Of a stretch of DNA of 64,000 nucleotides, positions 24,500 to 36,115 are shown piece after piece. Position 1 is the first letter of the stretch. The number at the start of each line of letters is the position of its first letter. Source of the DNA: Paulownia fortunei (Eukaryota; Streptophyta; Magnoliopsida; Lamiales; Paulowniaceae); assembly GCA_019321725.1 (NCBI GenBank), contig CM033109.1, positions 7,409,993 through 7,473,992 of the forward strand, in the 5' to 3' direction. Made by a program: the position numbers and the translations under genes. The notes beneath the pieces are model-generated. The model did not search any database, had not been told where the DNA came from, and saw nothing but the letters and a program-made list of their open reading frames with translations.

Positions 24500-26290
24500 G
24501 TTACCTTTCTGAATTCTGGTTTAGGCATGCACTAATCTACTGCCTACTTCATAAACTCCGGCTTATGACTAATGGTTTTTCGGCAGCCTATACTATCTTG
24601 GAACTTGAAGCTAATTTAATTATCTATTGCTGTTTGTAGACATTCGTGAGCTTTGTGCATTGAATATGGGTTTGAAGTGGTCACCATGCCCTTTACTTAA
24701 TTAATAATTATCCTTCACTTAATTAATAATTAATTAATACACTCCCACGTTCACATGACACAGTTTTGTCTATGGGATGACAATTAATTTAATCATCAGA
24801 ATCACTTGTTTTGTGTTTAAGAGGGTATGGCCCTTTGACCTAAACCCCACTTCTTTTCTCGAGCCAAAGCCCATTATTTATACCCATTATTTATACATAC
24901 TCCTTGGACATGGGTAATTAGTGTGTGCTTGCGTGGAAAGTGTTCACTCACCTGAGGATTCTATGCACTTCACGTAATAAAAAAGTGGACTTCTTTGTGT
25001 GGATCGAGAGTGGAAGTACAATGGGTTCTTTTGTTTTCAGTCACTTGTCTGTGAAAAATCTCATTTGTGTTGGATTGTGTATGGGGGATGTCGTTATTAT
25101 AAAAACGAGTTGAATAGGCTAGTGAGCTTTTTTATGCATGGAGACCACGGTTTCCGCATTACTAGTTGAGTTACGTGGTGAGGTTTCCACACTCGTATAT
25201 AAATTTCAATTTCTTGTGATTTTAGTGTTGCCGTTGATGATAAAATGAGTCTTGTTGGCTTGTGAGCCGACCGAGCTTGAGCTTGTGAATTTGTGATTGA
25301 TTGTTTTTTGAATAATTTGCTAAAAATAATTACTTTTATTAGGGACATGAAAAAATAAGGGAGAGTAAAGGGTAAGGGTGGTTGGGTTTGGGTAACTTAT
25401 ATATTTAAAATTGTAAGATATTGTTGAGATCTAATTTCACAAAAATAGTATAGTGCACTAGATATAACAAAAACAAATCTAGAGGTGTATCCTATAATTT
25501 AGGGTGGATGTGTTGCAAATTCAATTTTTTTTATGTATGGTGTGCTATCTTTGGCTGAATAAATGAATATGAACAAATGAATACGGCATGCATGATAGTT
25601 TCATGGTTTCAAGTCAAGAATATAATGATCATTGAAGAAATCAAGAATCTTATTTCCATATTTTTTATTATGCTGTTTTAGTCCCAAAAACTACTCTGAA
25701 TATGCAGACATGAAACTAGAACAAGCGGCAAATAACATTCTGAGTTTCACCACAAGAGAAAAGGATATTAGTTAAAACGACCATATGAAAGGTGTCATTA
25801 ATTATAAGTATTGAGTAATAATTTTTTTTATTTTTTTCATAATGTGAAAGTTATCATTAATTACATAATTAAGTGATATTTTCTAGTTTAACAGTCACAA
25901 GAATAGAATTGTTTTTGAATTGTGACAACCAATAATATATATTTAGTGATAATATTTTTTTTATCACTAATCATAATATTACATTGTCACTTTATATTTT
26001 ATTATTGATATTTTTAGTTATTTAATTCTAGCAATTAACTTCATAACAACATAACGAGAACGTTGCAGCAAAAATGATGGTAAATGTCCGAAAAACATAT
26101 GTGAGATTATTTTTGAATATATATTAATCTAAAATTAGAAATATGGAATTTGAAAGACTAAGGCAGAATTGTTATGTACTCGGAATGACATTTTTTGTAT
26201 ACCACTTAACAAATCGTGGCTTCATTATATTGTTAATTGGCCTGCTGCCTGTTTGAATTAATTACGCTGTTTTTGGTTTCTTCTTTATTT
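24500..26290. other. AT-rich intergenic spacer
   Basis: No gene was identified. 25780-26000 contains short inverted AT-rich pieces (TTATCACTAAT, AGTGATAAT) that may be a worn MITE without clear ends. Confidence 0.45.
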
Positions 26291-28201
26291 TCATTCAAAG
26301 AAAGTGTTTTTTTACCAAAATGTTCCCTAGAAAGATATCATTTCCAAATTATCACTTTTTCAAAAATATTTCACATATTATTACTTATAGTGCCACATGT
26401 ATTACCATGTCAATATTAATTTATTGTTGGAATTTGTTATTCTTTTTTATAGTTTATATGCCTACTTTGCTAGTATTTTAAAGTTTCATTCGAGTATAAG
26501 ATTGTAACATGTTCACTGACCATTTTAATTGAACTGAGCCAAAATTAAAGAGCAATAAAAATTGAAGATAGAGAAAGAAAGATTAATTAAAATTAAAATT
26601 CAACAAGAAAGGAATGTTAATAAATGAATCGATTAAAAACATATTGGTATTATTAGTCAAAATCTAGAAAAGTGTTTTCATTATTAATCAAAATGTAGAA
26701 AAACTATACATGCATAACTTTAATATAATGTATCTCCATATTTGAAAATCAAATAGATGAAAAAATAAAATAAATTTTTTAATGTCCAATAAACATCTTT
26801 TTTTAATTGAAGACCGCATCCAACATATAAAACAAATTGATAAACTGAGAAAGTTTTGCAGCATGAAATCGGGTTTTATTCTATAAGCTTTATCATAAAT
26901 TCGTATTATTAACCAGTATTATGTAAAATGAGAAAAATGAAAAAAAAAAACACTAATTAATTGTTAGTTACCCCCTACAAGTGTTCAATTTGTAGATTGG
27001 TCATAATTAATTTTTAGGGGGAAAAAAGGAACTAATTAATCCATAAAATATTATATGCTACTTCTCTTATTTTTAGAAGAACGTTGAAAAAGGTTAAAAA
27101 GATGGGAAAAATCAATAAAGTTCGCTTATAAATCAAGAAAAGGAACTTGGAAATTTTCTACTAATAAATTTATATCCACATGACAATACATGTGGTGCTA
27201 GAAGTAATAGTATTAAAATAATTTTAAAGAGTAAAAATTTTCAAGAGTTAATTTTTCAATAATAATATTTTGGGAAAAAAATACTTTAAAGGAAGAGGAG
27301 AACAAAAAAGTGGAGTTTCTTTTCCAAAATATTATTGTAAAAAAAATAGTTTCAAATTATCACTCTTTAAAAAATATTCCCATTTTATTGCTTCTAGTGC
27401 CATATGTATTACCATGTTGCCACAAATTTATAAGTTGGAATTTGTTATTTCTTTCCTATACTTGATATATATATATAGAGAGAGAGAGAGAGAAGGAAAT
27501 TATGCTCCATATGAGCCTATCATGTGAGTTCATGTTTGTCAATATTATGAAGTTAGCATACTAATTCTAATTGGCTTCACCATATTACCTACATAACCAA
27601 ATCCATATGGAATATAAATTATTCTATCATTTCAACGACACAAAATTGTAATATATTAAAGATAACGTGATAATAAAATTTTATAAAGATAAATAAATAA
27701 AGAATAATTTAGTTAAAATCAACACAAAATGAGCACCAATAAACGAAGAGACAAAAAAAAAATTGTTATTACTAGTCAATTAATCAAAATATTGAACAAA
27801 ATATAACTCAATATAATGTATCTCTATAGTGGTGAGGTTTGAAAATCAAATAAACTTAGGAAAAAATCAAAATCTTATTGTACGATAAAGTTTTATTTAA
27901 TTGAATAATACAAATAAAACAAATTGATGAGCCGAGAAAGTTTTGCAACATGAGGAAAATGAAAAAAAATAAAAAATTCACTAATTTACTGTCAATTACC
28001 ACCTTAAGTGTCCAATTTGTATATTGGTTATCTATAGGCAAAAAAAGAACTTAATTCATATCAGATTATCTACTATTCTTTTTTTTTTTTTCAGAAGAGT
28101 GTTGAGAAAATGTTTAAAGATGTGAAATTCCAATAAAGAGGGTTGATAAAGTAAAAAAAAAAAAAATAGAACATTCCTACTAACAAATTATGTCTACATG
28201 A
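26290..28201 (+). repeat. Tandem segmental duplication of about 1.0-1.1 kb
   Basis: Copy 1 (about 26290-27200) and copy 2 (about 27310-28201) share a series of landmarks in the same order. These are AGTGCCACATGTATTACCAT at 26390 against AGTGCCATATGTATTACCAT at 27398, GAGAAAGTTTTGCAGCATGA at 26848 against GAGAAAGTTTTGCAACATGA at 27933, GTTCAATTTGTAGATTGG at 26983 against GTCCAATTTGTATATTGG at 28009, and CTACTAATAAATTTATATC at 27158 against CTACTAACAAATTATGTC at 28177. Divergence is high, so the duplication is old. No gene is inside. A GA microsatellite lies at 27476-27494. Confidence 0.75.
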
Positions 28202-28784
28202 TATTGAGGTCCACTCTGTAAAATAAAATAAAAGAAAAGAACAACAAAATAGATCAACAAGATTGAACGAGCAATTTCCTATCCCATTTGAATTGGGATT
28301 TAGTGGCAGTGGATAACTCCAAATTGAAATTGGAGCAGTGCATAATAAAAAAAGGCCATTTTTTGGCCGTGAGTTTGAGAGTGTCAAAATAGAGGATTTT
28401 GACTACGAGTGTTTTAGGCACGTTGATGTGGATTAGTTTGGCGTTTTCACATAGCAGCTGCACGTTAATATTTTTTATTTTTCAAATCTAAGTAAGTTAG
28501 AGTATCTGGTTGTGGGGTATCTGAGATTTTTATTTTTTTTATTTTTTTTTAGTTGACTCAAGTTTGAGAAAAAAAACTTGAGTATGTTTTGTAATTACTA
28601 TTTGTTATTGAATTTTTTTTTAAGTGTTTATCCCGAGGTTTCTTTCATTATCATTTGGATTTTTCATGTTAAATTTAATGTTTTATTTTTTGCATTATTT
28701 TCTTGATCATTTTGTGTGTGTTTTTGGTATAATTACTTGTTGTCAAGTTTTTGTCTTAATTAGGCCTATCTCGTATTCCCAACA
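28202..28784 (+). repeat. 5' LTR of a Copia element (family B), 583 bp
   Basis: The left edge reads TATTGAGGTCC, a decayed form of the TGTTGGGGCCC start seen in the inverse copy at 57550. The interior shares CCAAATTGAAATTGGAGCAGTGCATAA-type sequence with the minus-strand copy at 57401-57490. The right edge ends CCCAACA, directly before the primer binding site. Gag follows, so this is the 5' LTR. Confidence 0.8.
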
Positions 28785-28786
28785 AG

Positions 28787-28797
28787 TGGTATAAATT
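28787..28797 (+). promoter_or_regulatory. Primer binding site (initiator tRNA-Met type)
   Basis: TGGTATAAATT starts two bases after the LTR. It resembles TGGTATCAGAGC, the usual tRNA-iMet complement of plant Copia elements, with changes. Confidence 0.65.
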
Positions 28798-28823
28798 TTT
28801 TTGGTGTTTTGTGTCTATTTGCA

Positions 28824-29590
28824 ATGGATGCGAGAGAGGACACTGAACCATATTTAAATTGATAGCAAATCAGTACATAGTTTTCAAGCTACAAAGGAGG
28901 ATGTTCTCTTTTATGAGTATCTGTACGATCCCATTGAGAAAGGTGTTGTCAAGCAGAACGACATAGATGAGAAAATATGGAATCAACTAAGTAGGAAGAC
29001 TGTCGGACATATCTAACAGTAGATTGATTAGAGTGTGTTTCATCACTTTATTCATGAGACTACACTACATGCCTATAGTTTATGGAAGAAATTGAAGCTA
29101 TATATGAGAGAAAACCCGCTCAAAATAAAACTTATTTGATCAAACAACTTATCAATTTGAAATACAAGAAAGAAAATTCCATTGATGAGCGCCTCAGTAT
29201 TTTTTGAAGCATCTTGAATCAACTAATAGCTGTGAGTCTGAAGTTTGATAACAAAATACAGGTATTATTTCTTTTGGAATCCTTGGTGGATAGTTCTGAG
29301 ACATGGGTCTTGTCGTTAACTATGGTAAAAAATAGCTAGTTCAAAAAAAACGAGATAGAAATAATGAGGAGTAGAAAATTTGTAGGCTCTCGAAGTTGGC
29401 TCCCAAGGAGACTGAACAGTAAAAATAGCGATAAAAGAAGAGGACAGTCACAATCCAATATTCAAAAAAGTGTTATTATTGTCACAAAATTGACACGTGA
29501 TAAAAAATTATTTGGAGAAAAAAAATTATTTGGAGAAAAAGTAGGGTGAAAAAGATGAAAGAGATCAGAAAAAGACAAATTAGAAAAAAC
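28824..29590 (+). pseudogene. Copia gag (UBN2-type), degenerate
   Basis: It starts ATGGATGCGAGAGAGG. Across shifting frames it reads NKTYLIKQLINLKYKKENS near 29120-29175, ILNQLIAVSLKFDNKIQ near 29215-29262 and LESLVDSSETWVLSLTMV near 29275-29330, which is the classic Copia gag core. A broken zinc knuckle (KCYYCHKI, then frameshift) lies near 29470. Stops occur in every frame. In an active element this makes the capsid that packages the RNA. Confidence 0.85.
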
Positions 29591-29729
29591 GATGAACATT
29601 GATAATGAGGAATGACTCAACCACTATTGCTTTTTTTTTTATGATGTTGTTGTGCTCGCTTGTGAGAAGTACAATTGCATGCATATAGCTAGTTCCAAAA
29701 TTGATTGAGATACTAATACAATAATCTCT

Positions 29730-30130
29730 TTTCATGCTATACCCAAGAAGGAGTTTTTTTAGAACTTACAAAATAGGGAATTTTGGTACTAGTAGGTTTG
29801 GGAACAATGATTGAGCAAAAGTTGTTAGGGTTGGTGATCTGTTCATTGATTTTTAAAAGATGTTAGCCATGTATCCGATTTAAGTTTGATTTTGATTTAT
29901 GGAATTGAACTGGACTTTCTATATGTCAGTTGTTTCTTCAAGGAAATGTGGGAGCTTAGAAGGGTTAATGATGGTTGAGAAAGGAGCTACTTATCATAAT
30001 TTATACAAGACTCATGCAAAAGTGTCTTTTTCTAGGCTTACTATATCTGAGGATGAGTTTTCATCAAAGATGAAATTTGTGGCATAGGAGATTAATTTCT
30101 ATTGGTGAGAAAGAATTGAAGATTTTGGCA
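29730..30130 (+). pseudogene. Copia protease end / GAG-pre-integrase remnant, truncated
   Basis: GNFGTSRFGNND and AKVVRVGD (near 29780-29845) match the region after the Copia protease. SRKCGSLEGLMMVEKGATYH and NLYKTHAKVSFSR (29938-30045) match the GAG-pre-integrase domain. Similarity stops near 30130. No integrase, reverse transcriptase or 3' LTR follows on this strand, so the element is cut off. Confidence 0.75.
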
Positions 30131-30860
30131 TGAAAGTTCCTCATTACCTTTGTAATACCTAAGTTTCACACTACTCATTTAACCAATATGATTCATGTAC
30201 TATATGCTAATTTACATTAACATCTACATCGCATCTTTTATAGCATTCTTAATCATTATACCTCTAATGTTATCACTTGATGTTAGTGGTTGAGATCCTA
30301 TAACTTAATTATGTAATTCTATATTTAGATAAGATAAAAAATAGATTGATTAATATAGTGAATATTCATAGGTTGTATGTTATAATTTTAGAAGTGTTAA
30401 ATGTGTCACTAGTAAGCTTATATGATTCGATTCAAATTGATCAAGATATTTTAAAGGTATACATCTATAGATTAACATACTTGAGATATCGGACCTGATA
30501 TAGTGTAATTTAAGTGTCATAATACAAGGTTCATATGTGCATGTAATTTTAGAAAATGAAAATTAGACAATCATTTAAGAATCGAATATCGATCGGTTTG
30601 AAGATCGAATGAACGGTTAAAAAATTAGTGCATAATGTATTATCCGATCATATAGAAATTAAAGTAGGTTGTACATAGATAAATAAGTAATGAGAAACAC
30701 TATATTAGGGCTGCATAATGTATGAATAATATCATCACCACTTGACACCTCAAGCTTCCACCTCAACCTTTCTTCATTTCTATCCTTGAATCACGACCAA
30801 AAACTATTTTCTAAGCTATTTCACCTCCAAAAACTTCATATTGAATTTTAGAAATATAGC
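30131..30860. other. AT-rich spacer
   Basis: No gene or recognisable element was found. Confidence 0.5.
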
Positions 30861-31405
30861 TCAACATCTCTAAAATATTAGCAGTCTACAGAAAAAAGAA
30901 AAAAGAAACATACCAAAGTCATAAAACCATATAAGTTGAGGAATAAGTAGAAAACAATAAAGAATATCACTCACCCTGAAGATTCACCACAAAGCATGCG
31001 ATCATGATATCATAAGTGAGATGATTAAAGTGGGCAATATCTAATCGCTTACCACATTATAAGTTTTCTCCCAACTCAAGTCAATGTTAGCACAATATCT
31101 CAAAGATAGTATCAATCTAGAGAAAACATACCAAAGTCATAAAATCATATTAGTCAAAAAAGAAGTAGAAAGAAACAAAGATCACTCACCCTGCCAAATT
31201 CGTCACAAAGCATGCTATTAATGATAACATAAGTGAGATAATAGAAGTGGGCAACATCATACCGCTCACCATACTATGAGTTTTCTCCCAACCTAAGTAA
31301 TGTTCACGCAACATCTCAGAGATAGTGATAATCTAGAGAAAAAAGATTTCATAAAAGTCGAGTAAGAAATATAAAACAACAAAGAATAATCACACACCCT
31401 AGCGC
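30861..31405. repeat. Tandem repeat, about 2.5 units of ~217 bp
   Basis: Units start near 30886, 31117 and 31333. Each contains CTAGAGAAAA-like sequence followed by a CATAAAA-type string. The first two also share CATACCAAAGTCATAAAA, CACAAAGCATGC, AAGTGAGAT and AGTTTTCTCCCAAC. The third is cut by the LTR at 31406. Confidence 0.85.
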
Positions 31406-34379
31406 TGTTAGGTTCTCGTAATCGCCGAATTGCAAGCAAAATAGAAATTTAAAAATTTTCAACAATTGAAATAAAATCATACATCATATGTAAATATGCA
31501 TATCTCGATTTTGATGCAATTTTTGGTTTGTATTTCTAATTGCTCGTTTAATAAAATTAAACAACTAAGGTTTTACGATTATATCTTTTAAGCAATCCGA
31601 TTAATGAAGGGTAAGAAGAAGTTCAAATTCCTCAAGCTCATCTCGAACAATTTTGATGGCCTCTCAAAACATTCACCAAGGACTCCAAGTATAGTCCCTC
31701 TAATGGTATCCACACTTTGGAGTAAATCCACAAGCTTCAAATCCTTGCTAGTGAATTTAAAATTCTTATTTCTAAATCTATTTGAGAGTGAAGATTAATT
31801 CTGGAATCAACAAGTGATGGAAGAATTAATCTTTTAATCAAAAAAGGATGGAACCTTTGATGGAGTAATTATTCTTAAAGTAAGAGCATAGAACACAAAA
31901 AAAAAAGATGAGAAGGAGAAAATGAGAGGGGAGCGAAGATTCTAGCTCTCTTGCTTGTAGTTTTTGGCCTCTACATTATGTAAATGTAGTCTGGACCTAA
32001 TCCCATTAGGTCTTCAACTCCTTCCCTAATTAGTCCCCTAATCCAATTAAGAAACCTTCTCCTTTCTTATCTCTTATTTCTTTCACTTCAAGATAATTTT
32101 TTTCTATCTTTATTAGGACTCTTTAATTCTAGCAATTAAAATATCCTAATGGGCCTCTAACCCCATGGGCTTGAACTCTAATTATTATTAGAGTAGTGCC
32201 CAACGAGGTAATTACCTTTTATACTCTTATAAAAATAGTCTTATTGATAATGTTTAAATAAATAAAAGTTATTTCTTTATCTTTAATTATTTTTATCAAT
32301 TAGATAACGTTCCTAGATCATTTTTTGCTAAAAGGCATGATCACGCATATGATGGTGATCATGGAATATGCATCTATGACTTTGATCTTAAACATGTTTC
32401 GAGTTGGGAGTTCATTAAGATAGGATATCGATAAGCCCGATAGATTCACACACACGATGTATACTCGAAAAGAGAATGTCTCATTCTATAGATATTGACA
32501 TAAGGACACTAGTGTATGTGGTGGATGCTTGTTAGAGAATGAGTACACTGAACAACCCATTGGAAAATTCTCAATTAGAAGCATTATTTATCGAATGAGA
32601 ATTTCCTGATTACGTTAGTGCATTAATTAGTCCTTTAACTTGAGACACCATGATGGCATTGTGTACGATATTATATACTTTGATGTATTTCCTGATTGCA
32701 TGACAATCATTGGGGACTTACGTTGGGTGTATGATCTTCATATATGGAGGTCAATAAGTAACCAATAAAGGATCTGTTACCTATCTAGTAGAATAGGTGA
32801 ATCTCCTAAGTTTTCATAGTCCTTGATCCCGAAGAACTTGGCCAAAGCAAGATGAATATTAGATATAAGGCTTTCTAGTGATTCATTAAAGAATCAATGT
32901 GACTTGAAATAGAATCATAGTTATTAAGTTAAAATAGAGTTTCGATTAATAATCCATGCCCTATACTTAATCGGGAGATTAGTTGACGGAGGGACAGTAT
33001 TTGCATGGTACTCGTAAAAAAAAAGGTTCACTTTCTATTCACCTAAAACTAGGTAGTCGAAATGTACTGCTAGGTGCTTCACTTAATTTATGAAGTTCTT
33101 AGAATTAAGGAGTTAATCCAAGTGGATTAATTAATTAGATTAATTAATCAGAATATTAAATTTATTCTAAGTTGCAAAGGTTACAAATCCACTGCTAGCA
33201 TAGTTGTGAATCTAATGGGTCATACACAAATCAACATGATCTACTTCTATATCTTTTTTTGTAATCCAAAGTATTGGATTAAGTTGATTAATGGAGATTA
33301 ATCAACTTGAGTTAGAATTAATTTAAACAGTTAAATTAATTCATTCAAATAAATAATATAATTATTTATTAAACCTAATAATGATTAGGGGCTCTTGAGA
33401 ATGAATTAATTAATTGATGAAGATCAATTATACTAGCTTGACCTAAAATTAATTTAAGAAGTTAAATTAATTTAACAAATTAAAATAATAGAATTATTTT
33501 AATTGGGCCTAATATGATTATGTGGCCTATAATGGAACCAACTAATTAATTGATTTGATCAATTAATTGTATTGGACTTTTTAATTAATTGATGAAAACC
33601 AATTAATTGGACTTCAATAATTTAATTAGAGTGCAAGCCTATGGGGTTAGAGGCCCATTGGGATTTTTTAATTACTATAATTAAAGAGTTCTAATAAAGA
33701 TGGAATAATTTATCCTGAAGTGAAAGAAATAAGAGATAAGGAAGGAGAAGGTTTCCTAATTGGATTAAGGGACTAATTAAGGTAAGAGTTGGAGATCTAA
33801 TGGGATTAGGTCAAGACTATATTGTGTATATAAATACATAATGTAGGGACCAAAAACTACAAGCAAGAGAGTTAGAATTTGCGGCCCCTTCTCCTCTTCT
33901 CCTTTTCATTTTTCTTATGTTCTATTTTCTTACTTCAAGAAAAATTCTTTCCATCTTTATTAGGACTCTTTAATTTTAGTAATTAAAAAATTCTACTGGG
34001 CCTCTAACCCCATGGGCTTGGACTCTAAATAATTTATTAAAGTCCAATTAATTGATCTCCATCAATTAATTAAAAAGTTCAATACAATTAATTGATCCAA
34101 TGAATTAATTAGTTGGTTTCATCATAAGCCACCTAATCATATTAGGCCCAATCAAAATAACTCTATTATTTTAATTGATTAAATTAATTTAATTTTTTAA
34201 ATTAATTTTAGGCCAAGTTAGTACAATTGATCTCCATCAATTAATTAATTGACTCTCAAGAGCCCCTAATCATTATTAGGTTTAAATAAATAATCATATT
34301 ATTTATTTGAATGAATGAATTTAATTGTTTATATTAATTCTCACTCAAGCTAATTAGCTCGTTGGGCACTAATCTAACA
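31406..34379 (-). repeat. Solo LTR (family A copy 2) on the minus strand, with an inverted duplication inside
   Basis: On the minus strand the sequence opens TGTTAGATTAGTGCCCAACG at 34379 and closes GAACCTAACA at 31406, the ends of family A. The flanks AGCGC (31401-31405) and AGCAC (34380-34384) form a 5-bp target duplication with one change. Inside, 32186 to about 33945 runs in the opposite (+) sense and begins with a second family start (TATTAGAGTAGTGCCCAACG). As a result 31910-32185 is the inverse of about 33640-33910, and 33946-34350 is the inverse of about 33290-33940. No coding region is present. Confidence 0.8.
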
Positions 34380-34384
34380 AGCAC

Positions 34385-35910
34385 ACCACAAAGTACCTCT
34401 CCTTGAAGTAAAAGAACGAGCCCTACTCATAGTGGAACTTTTAAATTGGTGATATCTTGCAAGTACCCACTGGAAATAAATAGCTAATGTCAAAAGCATA
34501 ATCAAATAATCCCACTCTGATAAAGGACAAACGAAGGTTAGGATAACTGAACAAAGAAGCCGAAAGAATAAGAGAACTACTCCAATCAAACTGCCAACCC
34601 CAACCATCATTTATCATGTAAAATCTTTTACTTTCCTTGGCCTCCTCAAAGACCCATCGAGAAATCTACACCTATTCCAAGGAAAGAAGTTGAAATATAA
34701 CCCATGCAGAACTCTCCTAACAAAAAACAAAGTGTGGAAGCTATCTAAGAAAGATCGTTCCTTAAATCGGTAGAGAAACCCCTCAAAGTACATAAAAAAA
34801 TTAGGAGTAAATTGACTAATGCAAAGTCCCACACTCCTAACCACTTCAACCAATAAAGGATGTGGTAGAATAGAAAGCCTAGAGGTACAAATGCAGAATC
34901 AACAGTAAAATTACCCGAAGGAAGATTCCCAATCCTTGAACCTCAAGAGAAAGTACAAACTCATGATCAAGAGATAGGTCAGTTTTTCTCTCAAGAATCT
35001 CAGAGTCCTCTTGAGTTATAGTATTGTCACAGTTTTCAATATCCATCACCCGACAACAAGTTTTGGAACTCAGTGTGGTGTATGACTCAACCACTTTACC
35101 TCCCTCACTCGGCTTAACACCAAATCTCACTGACACTACTAAAACCTCCAAGAAAGTGAGAAGAAGAACCTAACACTTCCTTAGAAAGATTTAATAAACT
35201 CAAAAGAAGCATCAAGGGAGTCAGCAGACCATTGTGGCAAATCATGTATCGCCTCAATCAACTCCCAAAAAAATCTATAACTTATCAATAGTTGTGATGA
35301 GTTTGGAGTGGAATCCAAATTATCTGTACCCCTGAGACCAATTGAGCCGAGCCTTTCCACCATGACCAAGGTCAAGATACTACAGTCCGATCATTGGCCA
35401 TTGAGGTAAGAGTAAGAGCGCTCGACTAACCATGGTTAAGTCAAGAAAACCCTCGTCTAAATAGCTGCCAATCAAGGCATTATTGCCTCAACCAGCGGTA
35501 GCAAAGCTTCACCTCGACCCGTCGTGTTGTAGCCCCACCTCTGTCTTCTCTCTAAGATTCGGGTTACAATTCTTCCCCAAATCTGATGTACTCTCTAGTT
35601 GTTCTCACCCACTTAATTTATCATATCTTGCACTACGCAAAATATGTGAAGGCACCTAATTATCTATGACAACTCAATAGGAAAAAAAAGTTACCAAGAA
35701 GAATGAAGAAATAAGAATGAAAACTAAAACTTAAATATTACCTTTGGTTTACATGGTAAGAAGATAGGCCTAATAAGTGGCAAACATCTAAAAATCATCC
35801 ATTTTGCATATACACTATAAGCATAGTAGAAGTAGAGCCTTAACTCTTGCAGGCCCTTATCACTAAGACTCCTGAACCTGACACAACTTACAAATGTCGT
35901 TGCTGACACT
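34385..35910 (-). pseudogene. Degenerate retrotransposon gag-like remnant ('putative gypsy-type transposon' domain), low certainty
   Basis: Several consecutive minus-strand frames (35909-35724, 35375-35181, 35151-34879, 34853-34614, 34610-34374) read as one broken protein. The best match to the plant 'putative gypsy-type transposon' domain is VGLCISQFTPNFFMYFEGF followed by DSFHTLFFVRRVLHG, RCRFLDG and then FYMINDGWGWQFDW in another frame. The upstream frames (SEILERKTDLSLDHE) would be the part before this domain. The match is by pattern, not alignment. Codon use is less AT-rich than the surroundings, which supports a former coding role. It abuts the LTR at 34379. Confidence 0.45.
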
Positions 35911-36115
35911 CGTACATCTGGGAGTAAGGATAGTATGATGGGCCTTACTCATGGGACTGGGGGAAAACAGGTCATTTTTATTATAATTAATTACTTAATA
36001 AATAAAAAAGAGGAATAGGGAAAGAAAAAATAGAATTTACTATAATGCCCTTGTAAAGGTACATCTTCTATATGTGTAGTATAACTCATTATAAGAATTA
36101 TACAGATTAAAAGAG

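Noticed and set aside
24424..24639. 71-codon frame beginning with His/Thr/Ile repeats
   Set aside because: Translation of the CA/TA/TG microsatellite.
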